Shown here: positions 19,611-29,651 of the stretch, in pieces
Layout of the letters: each line of letters begins with the position of its first letter
Position numbering within the stretch: position 1 is the first letter of the stretch
NCBI RefSeq assembly: GCF_037076465.1
Contig: NZ_AP028908.1
Location: forward strand, 2,170,001-2,234,000
Origin: Pectobacterium araliae
GTDB taxonomy: Bacteria > Pseudomonadota > Gammaproteobacteria > Enterobacterales > Enterobacteriaceae
DNA: 64,000 nt
Direction of reading: 5' to 3'
Position numbers and translations under genes: made by a program
Notes under the pieces: model-generated
What the model was told of the DNA's origin: nothing
Database searches by the model: none
What the model saw: the letters and a program-made list of their open reading frames with translations, nothing else

Positions 19611-21152
19611 TTATGCGGATGCAGTTCCGTTACGCTGCGGGCAGCGTTCAATCAACTCGATGCTGCCATCCGAGTTAGCCTGTTCCAGATAGACGTCAAA
19701 CCCCCATAGGCGATGGACGTGTTTTAACACTTCCTGGCTGCTTTTATCGAGCGGTGCACGGTTATGCGGAACGTATCGCAGCGTCAACGCGCGATTGCCG
19801 CGTAAATCCACGTTCCAGACCTGAATATTTGGCTCCAGATGACTCAGGTTATACTGTGCGGACAGCTCTTGTCGGATCAAACGATAGCCTTCTTCGTCGT
19901 GAATCGCGGAAATTTCCAGATAGTTATTGCGGTCATCGTCCAGCACGGTAAATAGCCGGAAATCGCGCATCAATTTAGGCGACAGGAACTGGCTGATGAA
20001 ACTTTCATCCTTGAAATTCTGCATCGCGAAATGCAGCGTATCCAGCCAGTCTTTACCCGCGATATCGGGGAACCAGTAGCGGTCTTCCTCTGTCGGCGTC
20101 TGACAAATACGTTTAATGTCCTGAAACATCGCGAAGCCCAGTGCATACGGATTGATGCCGCTGTAATACGGGCTATTGTACGGCGGCTGATAAATCACGT
20201 TGGTATGGCTGTGCAGGAATTCCAGCATGAAGCGCTCAGAGACCCGACCTTCATCATAGAGATGGTTCAGGATAGTGTAATGCCAGAAGGTGGCCCAGCC
20301 TTCATTCATTACCTGAGTCTGTTTCTGCGGATAAAAATATTGGCTGACTTTTCGCACGATGCGCAACACTTCTCGTTGCCAGGGCTCCAGCAGCGGGGCG
20401 TTTTTTTCCATAAAGTAGAGTAGGTTTTCCTGCGGCTCTTGTGGAAAGCGTCTTGCTTGTTCTGGCGCAGCACCCTGTTCACGGCGCGGTAGGGTTTTCC
20501 AGAGATCGTTGACCTGGCTTTGCAGATAGGCTTCACGGCTTTTCTGGCGGGACTTTTCCTCTTCGAGCGAGATTTTCTGCGGGCGCTTATAGCGGTCGAC
20601 GCCGTAATTCATGAGCGCATGGCAAGAGTCTAACAGGTGCTCGACCTCATCCACGCCATAACGTTCTTCACATTGTGCAATATACTGCCGGGCAAACAGC
20701 AGGTAGTCGACGATAGAGCTGGCGTCGGTCCAACTACGGAACAGATAGTTGCCTTTGAAGAACGAATTGTGTCCGTAGCAGGCGTGTGCCATGACAAGCG
20801 CCTGCATTGGCAGCGTATTTTCTTCCATCAAATACGCGATACACGGATCGGAGTTAATGACGATTTCGTAAGCCAGCCCCTGCTGCCCGTGTTTGTACCG
20901 CTGTTCGGTTTCGATAAATTTTTTCCCGAACGACCAGTGGGCATAGTTGATAGGCATACCTATGCTGGAATAGGCATCCATCATTTGTTCTGAGGTGATT
21001 ACCTCGATCTGATGAGGATAGGTCGCCAGACGATACAACTTGGCTACCCGATCAATTTCATCAAGATAAACCTGCAATAACTCAAACGTCCAGTCCGGTC
21101 CATCACTCAGGCGAAGTGTTTTTTTTACCTGATTATCCGTCGATATAGCCAT
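19611..21152 (-). CDS. ycgB: SpoVR family protein YcgB
   Basis: A 513-residue SpoVR-family protein, soluble and of unclear biochemistry. The conserved core is seen in YPHQIEVITSEQMMDAYSSI, MAHACYGHNSFFKGNY and NEGWATFWHYTILNHLYDEG. The His/Glu-rich HACYGHNSF and EGWATFWH motifs resemble a metal site. In many bacteria SpoVR genes travel with PrkA kinase (yeaG) and UPF0229 (yeaH) genes; here those two lie only 3-6 kb to the right. AGGGGG about ten bases before the ATG is the ribosome site. Confidence 0.93.
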   Translation of the reverse strand: MAISTDNQVKKTLRLSDGPDWTFELLQVYLDEIDRVAKLYRLATYPHQIEVITSEQMMDAYSSIGMPINYAHWSFGKKFIETEQRYKHGQQGLAYEIVINSDPCIAYLMEENTLPMQALVMAHACYGHNSFFKGNYLFRSWTDASSIVDYLLFARQYIAQCEERYGVDEVEHLLDSCHALMNYGVDRYKRPQKISLEEEKSRQKSREAYLQSQVNDLWKTLPRREQGAAPEQARRFPQEPQENLLYFMEKNAPLLEPWQREVLRIVRKVSQYFYPQKQTQVMNEGWATFWHYTILNHLYDEGRVSERFMLEFLHSHTNVIYQPPYNSPYYSGINPYALGFAMFQDIKRICQTPTEEDRYWFPDIAGKDWLDTLHFAMQNFKDESFISQFLSPKLMRDFRLFTVLDDDRNNYLEISAIHDEEGYRLIRQELSAQYNLSHLEPNIQVWNVDLRGNRALTLRYVPHNRAPLDKSSQEVLKHVHRLWGFDVYLEQANSDGSIELIERCPQRNGTASA

Positions 21153-21392
21153 CAGCGCGCCCCCTACGTGACCAACCTGTACGCAATCGCACAGGCATAA
21201 TTAATCGTAGCTCAATCTGATAAAAGTGATGAGAAAACGGTGGCTTGGCGCAATAAATTGGCAGATAGCAGCAATAGCGAAATGCTATCGTTATGGCGGA
21301 TGACAATTTCTTGCCAAATGGTAGAGTAGTCTTGGTTTTTGTCTTTTAGCTAGTGTTTTACCCCATAAAATAAGCATTTTTCCAGCGTATTA
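21153..21392. other. Intergenic region between ycgB and dadA (left part)
   Basis: Carries the leftward ycgB promoter and the start of the dadA control region. AT-rich with no clear -10/-35 pair that I would defend. The right part of the same 344-base gap is the repeat remnant at 21393-21454. Confidence 0.35.
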
Positions 21393-21454
21393 GCCCTTAA
21401 GTAATTCAAGTTGCAGGAAAGGCAGCGCACAGGTAGCTTGAAATAGAGTGGGTA
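21393..21454. repeat. Shortened copy of the interspersed repeat
   Basis: CCCTTAAGTAATTCAAGTTG followed by CAGGAAAGGCAG matches the left end of the long copy (CCCTAAATAATTCGGGTTGCAGGAAGGCGG), and ACAGGTAGCTTGAAATAGAG then GTGGGTA matches its right end. The middle of the element is absent. It lies 43-104 bases before the dadA start, probably inside the dadA leader. Confidence 0.6.
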
Positions 21455-21496
21455 GCGGCAAACAGTCGAGAACGGTGCAAAAAGGAGAGTAGTCGC

Positions 21497-22750
21497 ATGC
21501 GGGTTGTGATTCTAGGAAGTGGCGTAGTGGGCGTAAGTACCGCCTGGTATCTTGCGCAGGCAGGGCATGATGTCACCGTTATCGACAGGCAACCAGAGCC
21601 TGCGTTGGAAACCAGCGCAGCGAATGCAGGGCAGATCTCACCCGGTTATGCTGCGCCGTGGGCGGCACCCGGAATACCGCTGAAAGCGATAAAATGGATG
21701 TTCCAGCGTCATGCCCCGCTGGCTATTCGGCCGGATTTCACGGCGACACAGCTTTGCTGGATGTGGCAAATGTTGCTCAACTGCGATGCGCGCCACTATA
21801 AGATCAATAAAGCTCGGATGGTGCGTCTGGCGGAATATAGTCGTGACTGCCTGCAACAACTGCGGCGTGATACCGGCATCCAGTACGAAGGTCGACAGGG
21901 GGGAACGCTGCAACTGTTCCGCACTGAACAGCAATATGACAATGCGACACGGGATATTGCCGTGCTGGAAGAGGCTGGCGTGCCTTATCAACTGTTGACA
22001 CGACAGGCGCTGGCCTCGGTTGAACCTGCGCTGGTGAGTGTGGCGGAGAAGCTCACCGGTGGGCTGCGGTTACCTCATGATGAAACCGGCGATTGCCAAC
22101 TGTTCACCCGTCAACTGGCGGCGATGGCCGCTGACGCAGGAGTCATCTTCAAACTGGGGCGTCATGTTCGTCAGTTGCGGGTTGAAGGGCAAAACGTCAC
22201 GGGGGTGCAGTGCGATGATGAAATGATCGTGGCGGAGTCCTATGTGATGGCCTGCGGCTCCTATTCTACGGGGCTACTGCGCCAGTGGTTCGATATTCCG
22301 GTCTATCCGCTGAAAGGTTATTCACTGACGATTCCGCTGGCGGATGATGCTGCTGCACCCGTTTCTACCGTGCTGGATGAAACGTACAAAGTAGCGATTA
22401 CACGTTTTGATCAGCGTATCCGCGTTGGTGGCATGGCGGAAGTGGTGGGGTTTAACACCGATCTGAACCTTAAACGGCGTGAGACGCTGGAAAGGGTGGT
22501 GCGCGATCTGTATCCCCATTGCGGGCCGATTGAGCAAGCAACATTCTGGACAGGGCTGCGTCCGATGACGCCGGACGGTACGCCGCTGGTGGGACGCTCT
22601 CCGCTGAAAAATCTGTATTTGAACACGGGTCACGGTACATTAGGCTGGACGATGGCCTGCGGTTCGGGGAAATTGCTGGCAGATATTCTGTCAGATAAAT
22701 CACCGGAGATTGAGTCCGATGATTTATCCGTGTCTCGCTATACTCGGTAA
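21497..22750 (+). CDS. dadA: D-amino acid dehydrogenase
   Basis: A 417-residue FAD enzyme that oxidises D-amino acids (chiefly D-alanine) to 2-oxo acids, feeding electrons to the respiratory chain at the inner membrane. The N-terminal FAD-binding motif [23 protein letters not shown] is followed by an acidic residue ending the second strand; the C-terminal [15 protein letters not shown] closes the FAD site. AAAGGAG gives a strong ribosome site. Unlike E. coli there is no alanine racemase gene (dadX) behind it; the next gene is convergent. The short repeat remnant is in its upstream region. Confidence 0.94.
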   Translation: MRVVILGSGVVGVSTAWYLAQAGHDVTVIDRQPEPALETSAANAGQISPGYAAPWAAPGIPLKAIKWMFQRHAPLAIRPDFTATQLCWMWQMLLNCDARHYKINKARMVRLAEYSRDCLQQLRRDTGIQYEGRQGGTLQLFRTEQQYDNATRDIAVLEEAGVPYQLLTRQALASVEPALVSVAEKLTGGLRLPHDETGDCQLFTRQLAAMAADAGVIFKLGRHVRQLRVEGQNVTGVQCDDEMIVAESYVMACGSYSTGLLRQWFDIPVYPLKGYSLTIPLADDAAAPVSTVLDETYKVAITRFDQRIRVGGMAEVVGFNTDLNLKRRETLERVVRDLYPHCGPIEQATFWTGLRPMTPDGTPLVGRSPLKNLYLNTGHGTLGWTMACGSGKLLADILSDKSPEIESDDLSVSRYTR

Positions 22751-22774
22751 CGTATCGGTATGCTGTTTTTTGAA

Positions 22775-23974
22775 TTATGTGCGGGGCAGCGGCGTAATGC
22801 TGCCCTTGTGGTGCCGCGTGAGCAGACGGGCGCGTATCGCCAGCAGGGCGGCACAGAGCATCACCAGCGCCAGTGATATTTTTGACGGCAGAGGGAGCGC
22901 CATAGCAATCAACCCCAGCGCTGCACCGCCCGCCATCTGCACAAACCCTACCATTGCCGATGCAATTCCCGCCTCGTTAGAATAAGGCTCCAGCGCATAG
23001 CTGGTGGACGGCCCAATCAAAAATGCCAGACCCGCACAAGCTAGCGCGACGGGTAACATATACGTTGGCCAGGTGTCTTGCATCGCGTCGGGCAAGAGCG
23101 CGACACCGCCAAGTAGAGAAAGAAAACCTGCCCCCATCAGCAGACTACCAACGGCCAGACAGCGTGGCCGACCGACTTTGCGGATAATACGATTTGCAAA
23201 GAAACTGACCAGCATGATCCAAAAACCGTTCGCGCCGAAGGCAATAGAAAACTCAAGCGGGGTGAGCTGTGCCTGATTCATTAACACTACGGGCGAGAAC
23301 GTGACATAAGTTAGCGCCATCCCCATTGCCCCCGCGTTGACTGACGCGAACCCTAGAAAATGACGATCGGATAACAGACGGGCATATTGCCGCAGCGGTA
23401 AACCATGTACCGCTAAGGTTGAATCTGGACGCGTTTCTGGAAGAAAGCGGATGACCAGTACCAGTACCACAATGCTGTAGCCTGCAAGGAACCAGAAGGG
23501 CGCACGCCAGCCGAAAGCTTCGGCTAACAGTCCACCTAATAGCGGAGCCAGCGCGGGCACAATGTTCAACGTGCCGTTAAGAAAACCATAGGTTCTGGCG
23601 GCATCGTCGCCATTCAGTTTGTCACGTACGCTGCTGAAAATGGCAACGGCGGTACAGCAGACGGCCAGTCCCTGAAAAAGACGTGAAAGGACGAATAGCG
23701 TGGCGTTGGTAGCTAGTGCCGCCATGATCGCGCCGATGAGGTAGATAACCACACCTGCCAGCGCCATGGGACGCCGACCGTACTTATCGACCAGCGGCCC
23801 CGCCAGAAGCTGGCCTAATCCCATGACCAGAATAAAGAGGGCAACGGTGGACTGAATCAGCGATTCAGGGCTGTTCAGCGCGATGGCGATAGCGGGAATA
23901 AGCGGTAAATAAATGTCGATACCCAGCGGGCCGAGTAGAACCAGAGTCAGTAAAATCAGAACAAATCGTTGCAT
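22775..23974 (-). CDS. MFS drug/H+ antiporter, Bcr/CflA-type
   Basis: A 399-residue major facilitator with 12 predicted membrane helices. Family signs are DIYLPLIPAI in the first helix (motif D-type Asp), motif A GPLVDKYGRRPMALAG after helix 2, and the motif C-like TLNIVPALAPLLGGLLAE in helix 5. These place it with the 12-helix drug:H+ antiporters (Bcr, CflA, CmlA). The substrate cannot be read from sequence. It is convergent with dadA, 24 bases away, and reads away from it. The ribosome site is weak. No E. coli counterpart at this position, so it is an accessory gene relative to E. coli. Confidence 0.85.
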   Translation of the reverse strand: MQRFVLILLTLVLLGPLGIDIYLPLIPAIAIALNSPESLIQSTVALFILVMGLGQLLAGPLVDKYGRRPMALAGVVIYLIGAIMAALATNATLFVLSRLFQGLAVCCTAVAIFSSVRDKLNGDDAARTYGFLNGTLNIVPALAPLLGGLLAEAFGWRAPFWFLAGYSIVVLVLVIRFLPETRPDSTLAVHGLPLRQYARLLSDRHFLGFASVNAGAMGMALTYVTFSPVVLMNQAQLTPLEFSIAFGANGFWIMLVSFFANRIIRKVGRPRCLAVGSLLMGAGFLSLLGGVALLPDAMQDTWPTYMLPVALACAGLAFLIGPSTSYALEPYSNEAGIASAMVGFVQMAGGAALGLIAMALPLPSKISLALVMLCAALLAIRARLLTRHHKGSITPLPRT

Positions 23975-24130
23975 AACAAAACAGGAATCTACGTTTTATG
24001 GGTTCGACAGGGTAATGCGCACAGTAGCGGAAAGGAAGTGTTATCTTTGTGACAATGTCACGAAAATGGCAGTCAACCTGTTGGGAAAGGAATCAGCCAG
24101 TTAACAGATAACTGGCTGATTGAGAGGCGA

Positions 24131-25405
24131 CTAATGTCCTACGGTTTGCTTGCGGAAGAGTTCACGGAAGACCGGGTAAATATCATCCTGATCGCGGATA
24201 TGCTGCATGGCGAAATTGTCGAACGTATCGCGCAGCGTTTCATATTCGCGCCAGAGTGTCTGGTGTGAACGTCGGGTGATTTCAATGTAGCTATAGTAAC
24301 GCACCATCGGCAGAAGCTGGTTCGCCAGAATCTGGTGACACAGCGGCGAATCATCTGCCCAGTTGTCGCCATCTGATGCCTGTGCGGCGTAGATATTCCA
24401 CTGTGACGGATCGTAACGCTCACGCACCACTTCCTCCATCAGCTTTAACGCACTGGAGACAATGGTGCCGCCGGTTTCCTGAGAGTAGAAGAACTCCTGT
24501 TCATCGACCTCTTTTGCCTGCGTGTGGTGGCGAATATAGACAACGTCGACGTTTTTGTAATTTCTGCTGAGGAACAGGTACAGCAAAATATAAAAGCGTT
24601 TCGCCATGTCTTTCGTCGACTGATCCATCGAACCAGACACGTCCATCAAACAGAACATCACGGCCTGGCTCGATGGCTCGGCTCGACGCTCGTAGTTCCT
24701 GTAACGCAGGTCAAATGTATCGATAAAAGGTACGCGCGCGATTTTCTGGCGCAGTTCGGTAATTTCCTGCCGCAGCCGTTCCTCTTCCAGCAATTGTGCC
24801 GGTTCGGTGTGCGCCAGCCGTTCCAGCGAGTCTTCCAGTTCATGTAGCGTGCGGCGTTTACCCGCCGTCATCGCCATACGGCGTGCCAGCGAGTTTTGCA
24901 GCGAGCGTACCACGCTGATATTGGCAGGAACGCCGTTAGCGGTATACCCGGCACGGTGCGTTTTGTATTCGGTCATCTGCCGATGCTGGGTTTTCTTCAG
25001 ATTCGGCAGCGCCAGATCTTCAAACAGCAGGTCTAGATATTCGTCTTTGGAAATCTGAAAGACAAACCCATCCTCGCCTTCGCCGTCTTTACTGGCATCC
25101 CCCTGACCAGAACCACCGCTGCCACCTCCTTGTGGCCGCTCGATTTTGTCATTCTGTACGAAGTGATCGTTGCCCGGGTGGACGCGGTGGCGACGTCCTC
25201 CACGGCCCTGATGGAACATCGGTTCGTTGATGTCTGCATTGGGGATCGACACCGACTCCCCGCTTTCGATGTCGGTCACCGAACGCTTATTAATGGCCTC
25301 GGAAATCGACTGTTTTATTTGCGACTTATAGCGGCGCAGAAAGCGTTGGCGATTTACCGTGCTTTTGTTTTTGCCGTTCAGTCGTCGGTCAATAAAATAG
25401 GCCAT
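24131..25405 (-). CDS. yeaH: UPF0229 protein YeaH (VWA-domain)
   Basis: A 424-residue protein of the UPF0229/DUF444 family, aligned throughout with E. coli YeaH. A von Willebrand A-like domain in the C-terminal half carries the metal-site motif [16 protein letters not shown] Gly/Ser-rich linker ([20 protein letters not shown]) is near residue 100. The ATG at 25405 has a very strong GGGGGA seven bases upstream; an in-frame ATG nine codons earlier lacks homology. It follows yeaG by 36 bases in one operon; in E. coli the pair responds to nitrogen starvation and RpoS. Confidence 0.94.
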   Translation of the reverse strand: MAYFIDRRLNGKNKSTVNRQRFLRRYKSQIKQSISEAINKRSVTDIESGESVSIPNADINEPMFHQGRGGRRHRVHPGNDHFVQNDKIERPQGGGSGGSGQGDASKDGEGEDGFVFQISKDEYLDLLFEDLALPNLKKTQHRQMTEYKTHRAGYTANGVPANISVVRSLQNSLARRMAMTAGKRRTLHELEDSLERLAHTEPAQLLEEERLRQEITELRQKIARVPFIDTFDLRYRNYERRAEPSSQAVMFCLMDVSGSMDQSTKDMAKRFYILLYLFLSRNYKNVDVVYIRHHTQAKEVDEQEFFYSQETGGTIVSSALKLMEEVVRERYDPSQWNIYAAQASDGDNWADDSPLCHQILANQLLPMVRYYSYIEITRRSHQTLWREYETLRDTFDNFAMQHIRDQDDIYPVFRELFRKQTVGH

Positions 25406-25441
25406 GTTTCCCCCAAACGCTGTTGCCAGCATCGTGCGTCA

Positions 25442-27376
25442 TTATGATGATTTCCTCACCCGCAGATACCATTCGCACAGCAAACGCACCTGTTTCCGGG
25501 TATAGCCTTTCTCCATCATGCGATCGACGAAGTCATCATGTTTTTTCTGTTCATCCGTTGAGGTCTTGGTATTAAACGAAATTACAGGCAACAGCTCTTC
25601 CGTGTTGGAGAACATTTTCTTCTCGATAACCGTGCGCAGTTTCTCGTAACTGGTCCAGTTTGGATTCCGGCCGCTATTGTTGGCGCGGGCACGCAGGACG
25701 AAGTTGACTATCTCGTTACGGAAGTCTTTAGGGTTACTGATACCCGCAGGCTTCTCGATCTTTTCCAACTCGGCGTTCAACGATTCACGATCAAATAGCT
25801 GACCAGTATCTGGATCACGGTACTCTTGATCCTGAATCCAGAAATCCGCATAGGTAACATAACGGTCAAAAATGTTCTGTCCGTATTCGGAATAGGATTC
25901 GAGATAGGCAGTCTGGATCTCTTTACCAATAAACTCAGCGTATTTCGGCGTCAGATACCCTTTCAGGTGCTCCAGATATTTCTCTGCCAACTCCTGCGGG
26001 AACTGCTCACGCTCGATCTGTTGTTCCAGTACATAGAACAGGTGTACCGGGTTGGCGGCAACTTCGCTGTGATCGAAGTTAAACACGCGCGACAGAATTT
26101 TGAACGCGAAGCGGGTCGACAGACCGTTCATCCCTTCATCCACGCCCGCGTAATCGCGATACTCCTGATAGGATTTCGCCTTTGGATCGGTATCTTTCAG
26201 GCTTTCTCCGTCGTAAACCCGCATCTTGGAGTAGATGCTGGAGTTTTCGGGATCTTTCAGGCGCGACAGAATGGAAAAACGGGCCAGCGTTTCCAGCGTG
26301 CCGGGTGCGCAGGGGGCATGCGTCAGTTCGCTGTGATCCAGCAATTTGTCGTAGATTTTGACCTCTTCGGATACGCGCAGGCAGTACGGCACCTTCACGA
26401 TATACACGCGGTCAAGAAACGCTTCATTGTTCTTGTTATTACGGAACTGCACCCACTCGGATTCATTGGAGTGCGCCAGAATAATCCCGTTGAACGGCAG
26501 GGCAGCAATGCCTTCCGTCCCGTTATAATTGCCTTCCTGTGTGGCGGTCAGCAGCGGATGGAGCACCTTGATGGGGGCTTTGAACATCTCAACGAACTCC
26601 ATAATGCCCTGGTTCGCACGGCACAACGCGCCGGAGTAGCCGTAGGCATCGGGATCGTTCTGGGCAAAATGTTCCAGCTTGCGGATATCGACTTTACCGA
26701 CCAGCGCGGAAATATCCTGATTGTTCTCATCGCCGGGTTCGGTTTTCGCGATCCCGATTTGCGCCAGAATGGATGGCCACACTTTGACGACTTTGAATTT
26801 GGTAATGTCGCCGCCAAAGTCCTGCAAGCGCTTGGCTGCCCACGGCGACATGATGGTGCCAAGGTAACGCCGTGGGATCGTGTACTCTTTTTCGAGTATT
26901 GCCGCATCTTCCTGCGGGTTGAACAGGCAGAGCGGGTGGTCGTTTACTGGGCTGCGTTCGCCGTTGGCGCTGAGGATATAAATCGGCACACGCTGCATCA
27001 GCGCTTTCAGTCGTTCGGCCAGAGAGGATTTCCCGCCGCCGACCGGCCCCAGCAAATACAGAATCTGTTTCTTCTCTTCCAACCCCTGCGCGGCGTGTTT
27101 CAGGTAGGAGACAATCTGTTCGATAGCCTCTTCCATACCGTAAAATTCTTCAAAAGCAGGATAACGGGCAATTACCCGGTTCGAGAATAGGCGTGACATG
27201 CGTGATTCTTGGGCGGTATCCACCATTACAGGTTCACCGATAGCCGTTAACAATCGTTCAGCCGCATTCGCATAAGCATTGCGATCCTGCTGACAGATAG
27301 TAAGGAATTCCTGCAGAGTGAACTCTTCGTCCTTGGCAGCGTCGTAGCGCTGGCGGTAGTGATCAAATATGTTCAT
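25442..27376 (-). CDS. yeaG: PrkA-family serine protein kinase YeaG
   Basis: A 644-residue cytoplasmic kinase of the PrkA family, nearly identical to E. coli YeaG. An AAA-type ATPase core comes first, with Walker A GPVGGGKS at 110-117; the C-terminal third is the PrkA kinase domain. In E. coli YeaG affects adaptation to sustained nitrogen starvation and methylglyoxal tolerance. It is the first gene of the yeaGH operon, and a near-consensus sigma-54 promoter lies 100 bases upstream (27476-27492). A long antisense open frame (25826-27190) is a reading-frame shadow. Confidence 0.96.
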   Translation of the reverse strand: MNIFDHYRQRYDAAKDEEFTLQEFLTICQQDRNAYANAAERLLTAIGEPVMVDTAQESRMSRLFSNRVIARYPAFEEFYGMEEAIEQIVSYLKHAAQGLEEKKQILYLLGPVGGGKSSLAERLKALMQRVPIYILSANGERSPVNDHPLCLFNPQEDAAILEKEYTIPRRYLGTIMSPWAAKRLQDFGGDITKFKVVKVWPSILAQIGIAKTEPGDENNQDISALVGKVDIRKLEHFAQNDPDAYGYSGALCRANQGIMEFVEMFKAPIKVLHPLLTATQEGNYNGTEGIAALPFNGIILAHSNESEWVQFRNNKNNEAFLDRVYIVKVPYCLRVSEEVKIYDKLLDHSELTHAPCAPGTLETLARFSILSRLKDPENSSIYSKMRVYDGESLKDTDPKAKSYQEYRDYAGVDEGMNGLSTRFAFKILSRVFNFDHSEVAANPVHLFYVLEQQIEREQFPQELAEKYLEHLKGYLTPKYAEFIGKEIQTAYLESYSEYGQNIFDRYVTYADFWIQDQEYRDPDTGQLFDRESLNAELEKIEKPAGISNPKDFRNEIVNFVLRARANNSGRNPNWTSYEKLRTVIEKKMFSNTEELLPVISFNTKTSTDEQKKHDDFVDRMMEKGYTRKQVRLLCEWYLRVRKSS

Positions 27377-27475
27377 AGCGATGCCCGTCCTTCGTCGATT
27401 AGCACAGATTAAGAGAGCGCGTGGAATATATGCCTATTAATGTATTGCCCCCGAAAGGATAAATCTTCTTAGCCC

Positions 27476-27492
27476 AGCAACCCTTATGCCAA
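27476..27492 (-). promoter_or_regulatory. Sigma-54 (RpoN) promoter of yeaGH
   Basis: On the minus strand TTGGCATAAGGGTTGCT matches the -24/-12 consensus (TTGGCACG-N4-TTGCW), with GG and GC exactly ten bases apart. Transcription would begin near 27466, about 90 bases before yeaG. The rest of the 454-base yeaG-mipA gap (27377-27830) holds a TTTGC-atcc-GCAAA dyad near 27570 that might bind an activator, and the mipA promoter region near 27740-27800. Confidence 0.8.
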
Positions 27493-27830
27493 CTTGCCGC
27501 GTCAGGGTGTCGTGATTTTATTCATACCAGTGGGTCAGGAAGATGTCACCTTCTGTATTAAAGCGTAGTTTGCATCCGCAAAATTTCCTCTAGTCCACGG
27601 ACGTATTTTTAAGATATTTCAAGGACTCACTTTCAGGAAAATCCGTGTAACATTATAGAGAATGGGCGTTCAGCCTTAAGGACACTGGTTATTACCGACG
27701 TTAGCGCACGTAAAACCTATCGAATAGTTAGGTTATTCGTTAATGTTATTTTTATATAACCTGAACGCAAACGTGTGTAATTGGCCTATCATGTTTCATG
27801 ATATTTATCTGTAATAGGAAATAGAAAACT

Positions 27831-28580
27831 GTGAAAAAACCTCAACTATGTATGCTGGCCGCGCTGATTTCTGGTGCCGTGCTCGTGCCTTCAGTCTATG
27901 CCGCAGATATCTCTCTGGGTCTTGGCGCTGCGGGTTCAACGTCTGTATACCGTGGTGTTGATAATGACGTTTATCCGCTTCCTGTACTGAATTATGAAAG
28001 TGAAAATTTTTATTTCCGCGGACTGGGTGGGGGATATTACCTGTGGAATGACGGCGTAAATCGTTTTTCTTTAACGGCCTACTACCTGCCTTTAGGTTTT
28101 AAACCGGGAGATAGTGACGATCAACGCATGAAACAGTTGGACAAACGCCGTGGTACGCTGATGGCGGGTGCGGCTTATCGCCATACCGCTGACTGGGGTG
28201 AAATCCGTACCGTTCTGGCGGGCGATACGCTGGATTACAGCAACGGCTTCGCATGGGACACCGCCTACCTTTATCGGTTCACTATGGGCGATCTGAGCCT
28301 GACTCCGGGGATCGGTGCGACCTGGTTCAGCGAAAATATGAACCAATATTACTACGGCGTGAGTGCGCAAGAATCTTCGCGTTCTGGATTTAACCAGTAC
28401 AGCCCTGGTGATGGCTGGGCTCCGTATCTTGAACTGAGCGCGGGTTATCAGATTAACGAGAGCTGGAGCGCGTGGGCAGTCGGTCGTTACACGCGTTTGT
28501 CTGACGAAATGAAAGACAGCCCGATTGTTGATAGTAACCACAGCATTTTAATGAGCGCGGGCGTCAGCTATCGCTTCTGA
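27831..28580 (+). CDS. mipA: MltA-interacting outer membrane protein MipA
   Basis: A 249-residue outer-membrane beta-barrel. Signal peptide of about 24 residues (MKKPQLCMLAALISG... cleavage after VYA). FRGLGGGYYLWNDGVNRFS and SPYLELSAGY-like strands, with the C-terminal aromatic GVSYRF, fit the MipA/OmpV family. In E. coli MipA scaffolds the murein hydrolase MltA with PBP1b. The start is GTG at 27831, with AGGAAA about 12 bases upstream. It diverges from yeaG, as in E. coli. Confidence 0.93.
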   Translation: MKKPQLCMLAALISGAVLVPSVYAADISLGLGAAGSTSVYRGVDNDVYPLPVLNYESENFYFRGLGGGYYLWNDGVNRFSLTAYYLPLGFKPGDSDDQRMKQLDKRRGTLMAGAAYRHTADWGEIRTVLAGDTLDYSNGFAWDTAYLYRFTMGDLSLTPGIGATWFSENMNQYYYGVSAQESSRSGFNQYSPGDGWAPYLELSAGYQINESWSAWAVGRYTRLSDEMKDSPIVDSNHSILMSAGVSYRF

Positions 28581-28637
28581 TGCTTTTCGTGAGCGCTTTT
28601 AATGCTCTTCGTAAGCATGGTGCATCTGCCGTACAAT

Positions 28638-28660
28638 AATGGGGTGATATCACCCCATTT
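28638..28660. terminator. Palindromic hairpin after mipA
   Basis: AATGGGGTGATATCACCCCATT is a perfect 22-base palindrome followed by TTGC. Probable 3'-end hairpin for mipA, though the T run is short. Confidence 0.5.
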
Positions 28661-28738
28661 GCACATTTATGGTGCGCCGAATGCTAGGTAAGGTTGACGG
28701 CAAACCAGTCACGTTGACGGTAGCCAAGGGAGGGACTC

Positions 28739-29590
28739 ATGACAAAAGCGATTCGTTTTCCTGATGACACGCGTGTACCAGCGATCGGTCAGGGAACGTG
28801 GTACATGGGTGAAGATGCCCGAATGAGAGCACAGGAAGTGACGGCGCTGCAAGCGGGCATCGACCTTGGGTTAACGTTGATTGATACAGCGGAAATGTAC
28901 GCGGGAGGCGGGGCAGAGGACGTGGTCGGTGAAGCGATACGTGGCCGTCGTGACAGCGTTTATCTGGTGTCGAAAGTCTACCCGCACAATGCGGGAGGCG
29001 AAAAGGCGATACAGGCGTGTGAGCGCAGCCTGAAGCGACTGAAGACCGAGCGTATTGATTTGTATCTGCTGCACTGGCGCGGTGGCATCCCATTAATCGA
29101 TACGATTGCGGCGATGGAGCGGTTGCAGCAGGCAGGTAAAATCGGGCAGTGGGGCGTGTCCAATCTTGACCTTGAGGATATGCGGGAGCTGTGGTCGCTA
29201 GAGGGCGGACAGCGCTGCATGACCAATCAGGTGCTGTACCATGTGGCATCGCGCGGTATTGAGTTTGATTTGTTGCCGTGGTGTCTTCAACAGCAGCTTC
29301 CCGTGATGGCGTATTGCCCGCTGGCACAGGCTGGACGTTTGCGCGAGGGGGTATTCTCGCATCCGGTGGTGAAGCGTATTGCGCGAGAACACAGCATCAC
29401 GCCAGCTCAACTTCTACTGGCATGGGTGATTCGCCAGCCGGGCGTGATCGCCATTCCAAAAGCCAGTTCTACAAAGCATGTGCAGGAAAATGCGAAAGCG
29501 CTGGATGTGGTGTTGTCTGAGGATGATCTCGGGCAGTTGGATCAGGCTTTTCCACCACCGATGTGCAAACAGCATTTGGATGTGGTGTAG
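28739..29590 (+). CDS. yeaE: Aldo-keto reductase YeaE (methylglyoxal reductase)
   Basis: A 283-residue NADPH-dependent aldo-keto reductase. The E. coli protein reduces methylglyoxal to acetol. Catalytic tetrad elements are visible: Asp and Tyr in LTLIDTAEMYAGGGAE (about residues 42-57), Lys in YLVSKVYP, and His in LLHWRGG. GGGAGG is a strong ribosome site. The order mipA-yeaE-yeaD-gapA differs only slightly from E. coli. It is convergent with yeaD. Confidence 0.92.
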   Translation: MTKAIRFPDDTRVPAIGQGTWYMGEDARMRAQEVTALQAGIDLGLTLIDTAEMYAGGGAEDVVGEAIRGRRDSVYLVSKVYPHNAGGEKAIQACERSLKRLKTERIDLYLLHWRGGIPLIDTIAAMERLQQAGKIGQWGVSNLDLEDMRELWSLEGGQRCMTNQVLYHVASRGIEFDLLPWCLQQQLPVMAYCPLAQAGRLREGVFSHPVVKRIAREHSITPAQLLLAWVIRQPGVIAIPKASSTKHVQENAKALDVVLSEDDLGQLDQAFPPPMCKQHLDVV

Positions 29591-29615
29591 CGAAAGCATT
29601 TACAGAAGAGGGGGG

Positions 29616-29639
29616 GTATGGCGAACCGTGTCGCCATAC
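29616..29639. terminator. Hairpin between convergent yeaE and yeaD
   Basis: Nine-bp stem GTATGGCGA/TCGCCATAC with a six-base loop in the 61-base gap. No T run on either side; a bidirectional end signal is inferred from position only. Confidence 0.4.
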
Positions 29640-29651
29640 ACATAACGGAGG

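Noticed and set aside
25826..27190. 454-codon open frame on the plus strand
   Set aside because: Lies wholly antisense to yeaG; composition is a codon shadow of a GC-biased gene and resembles no protein.
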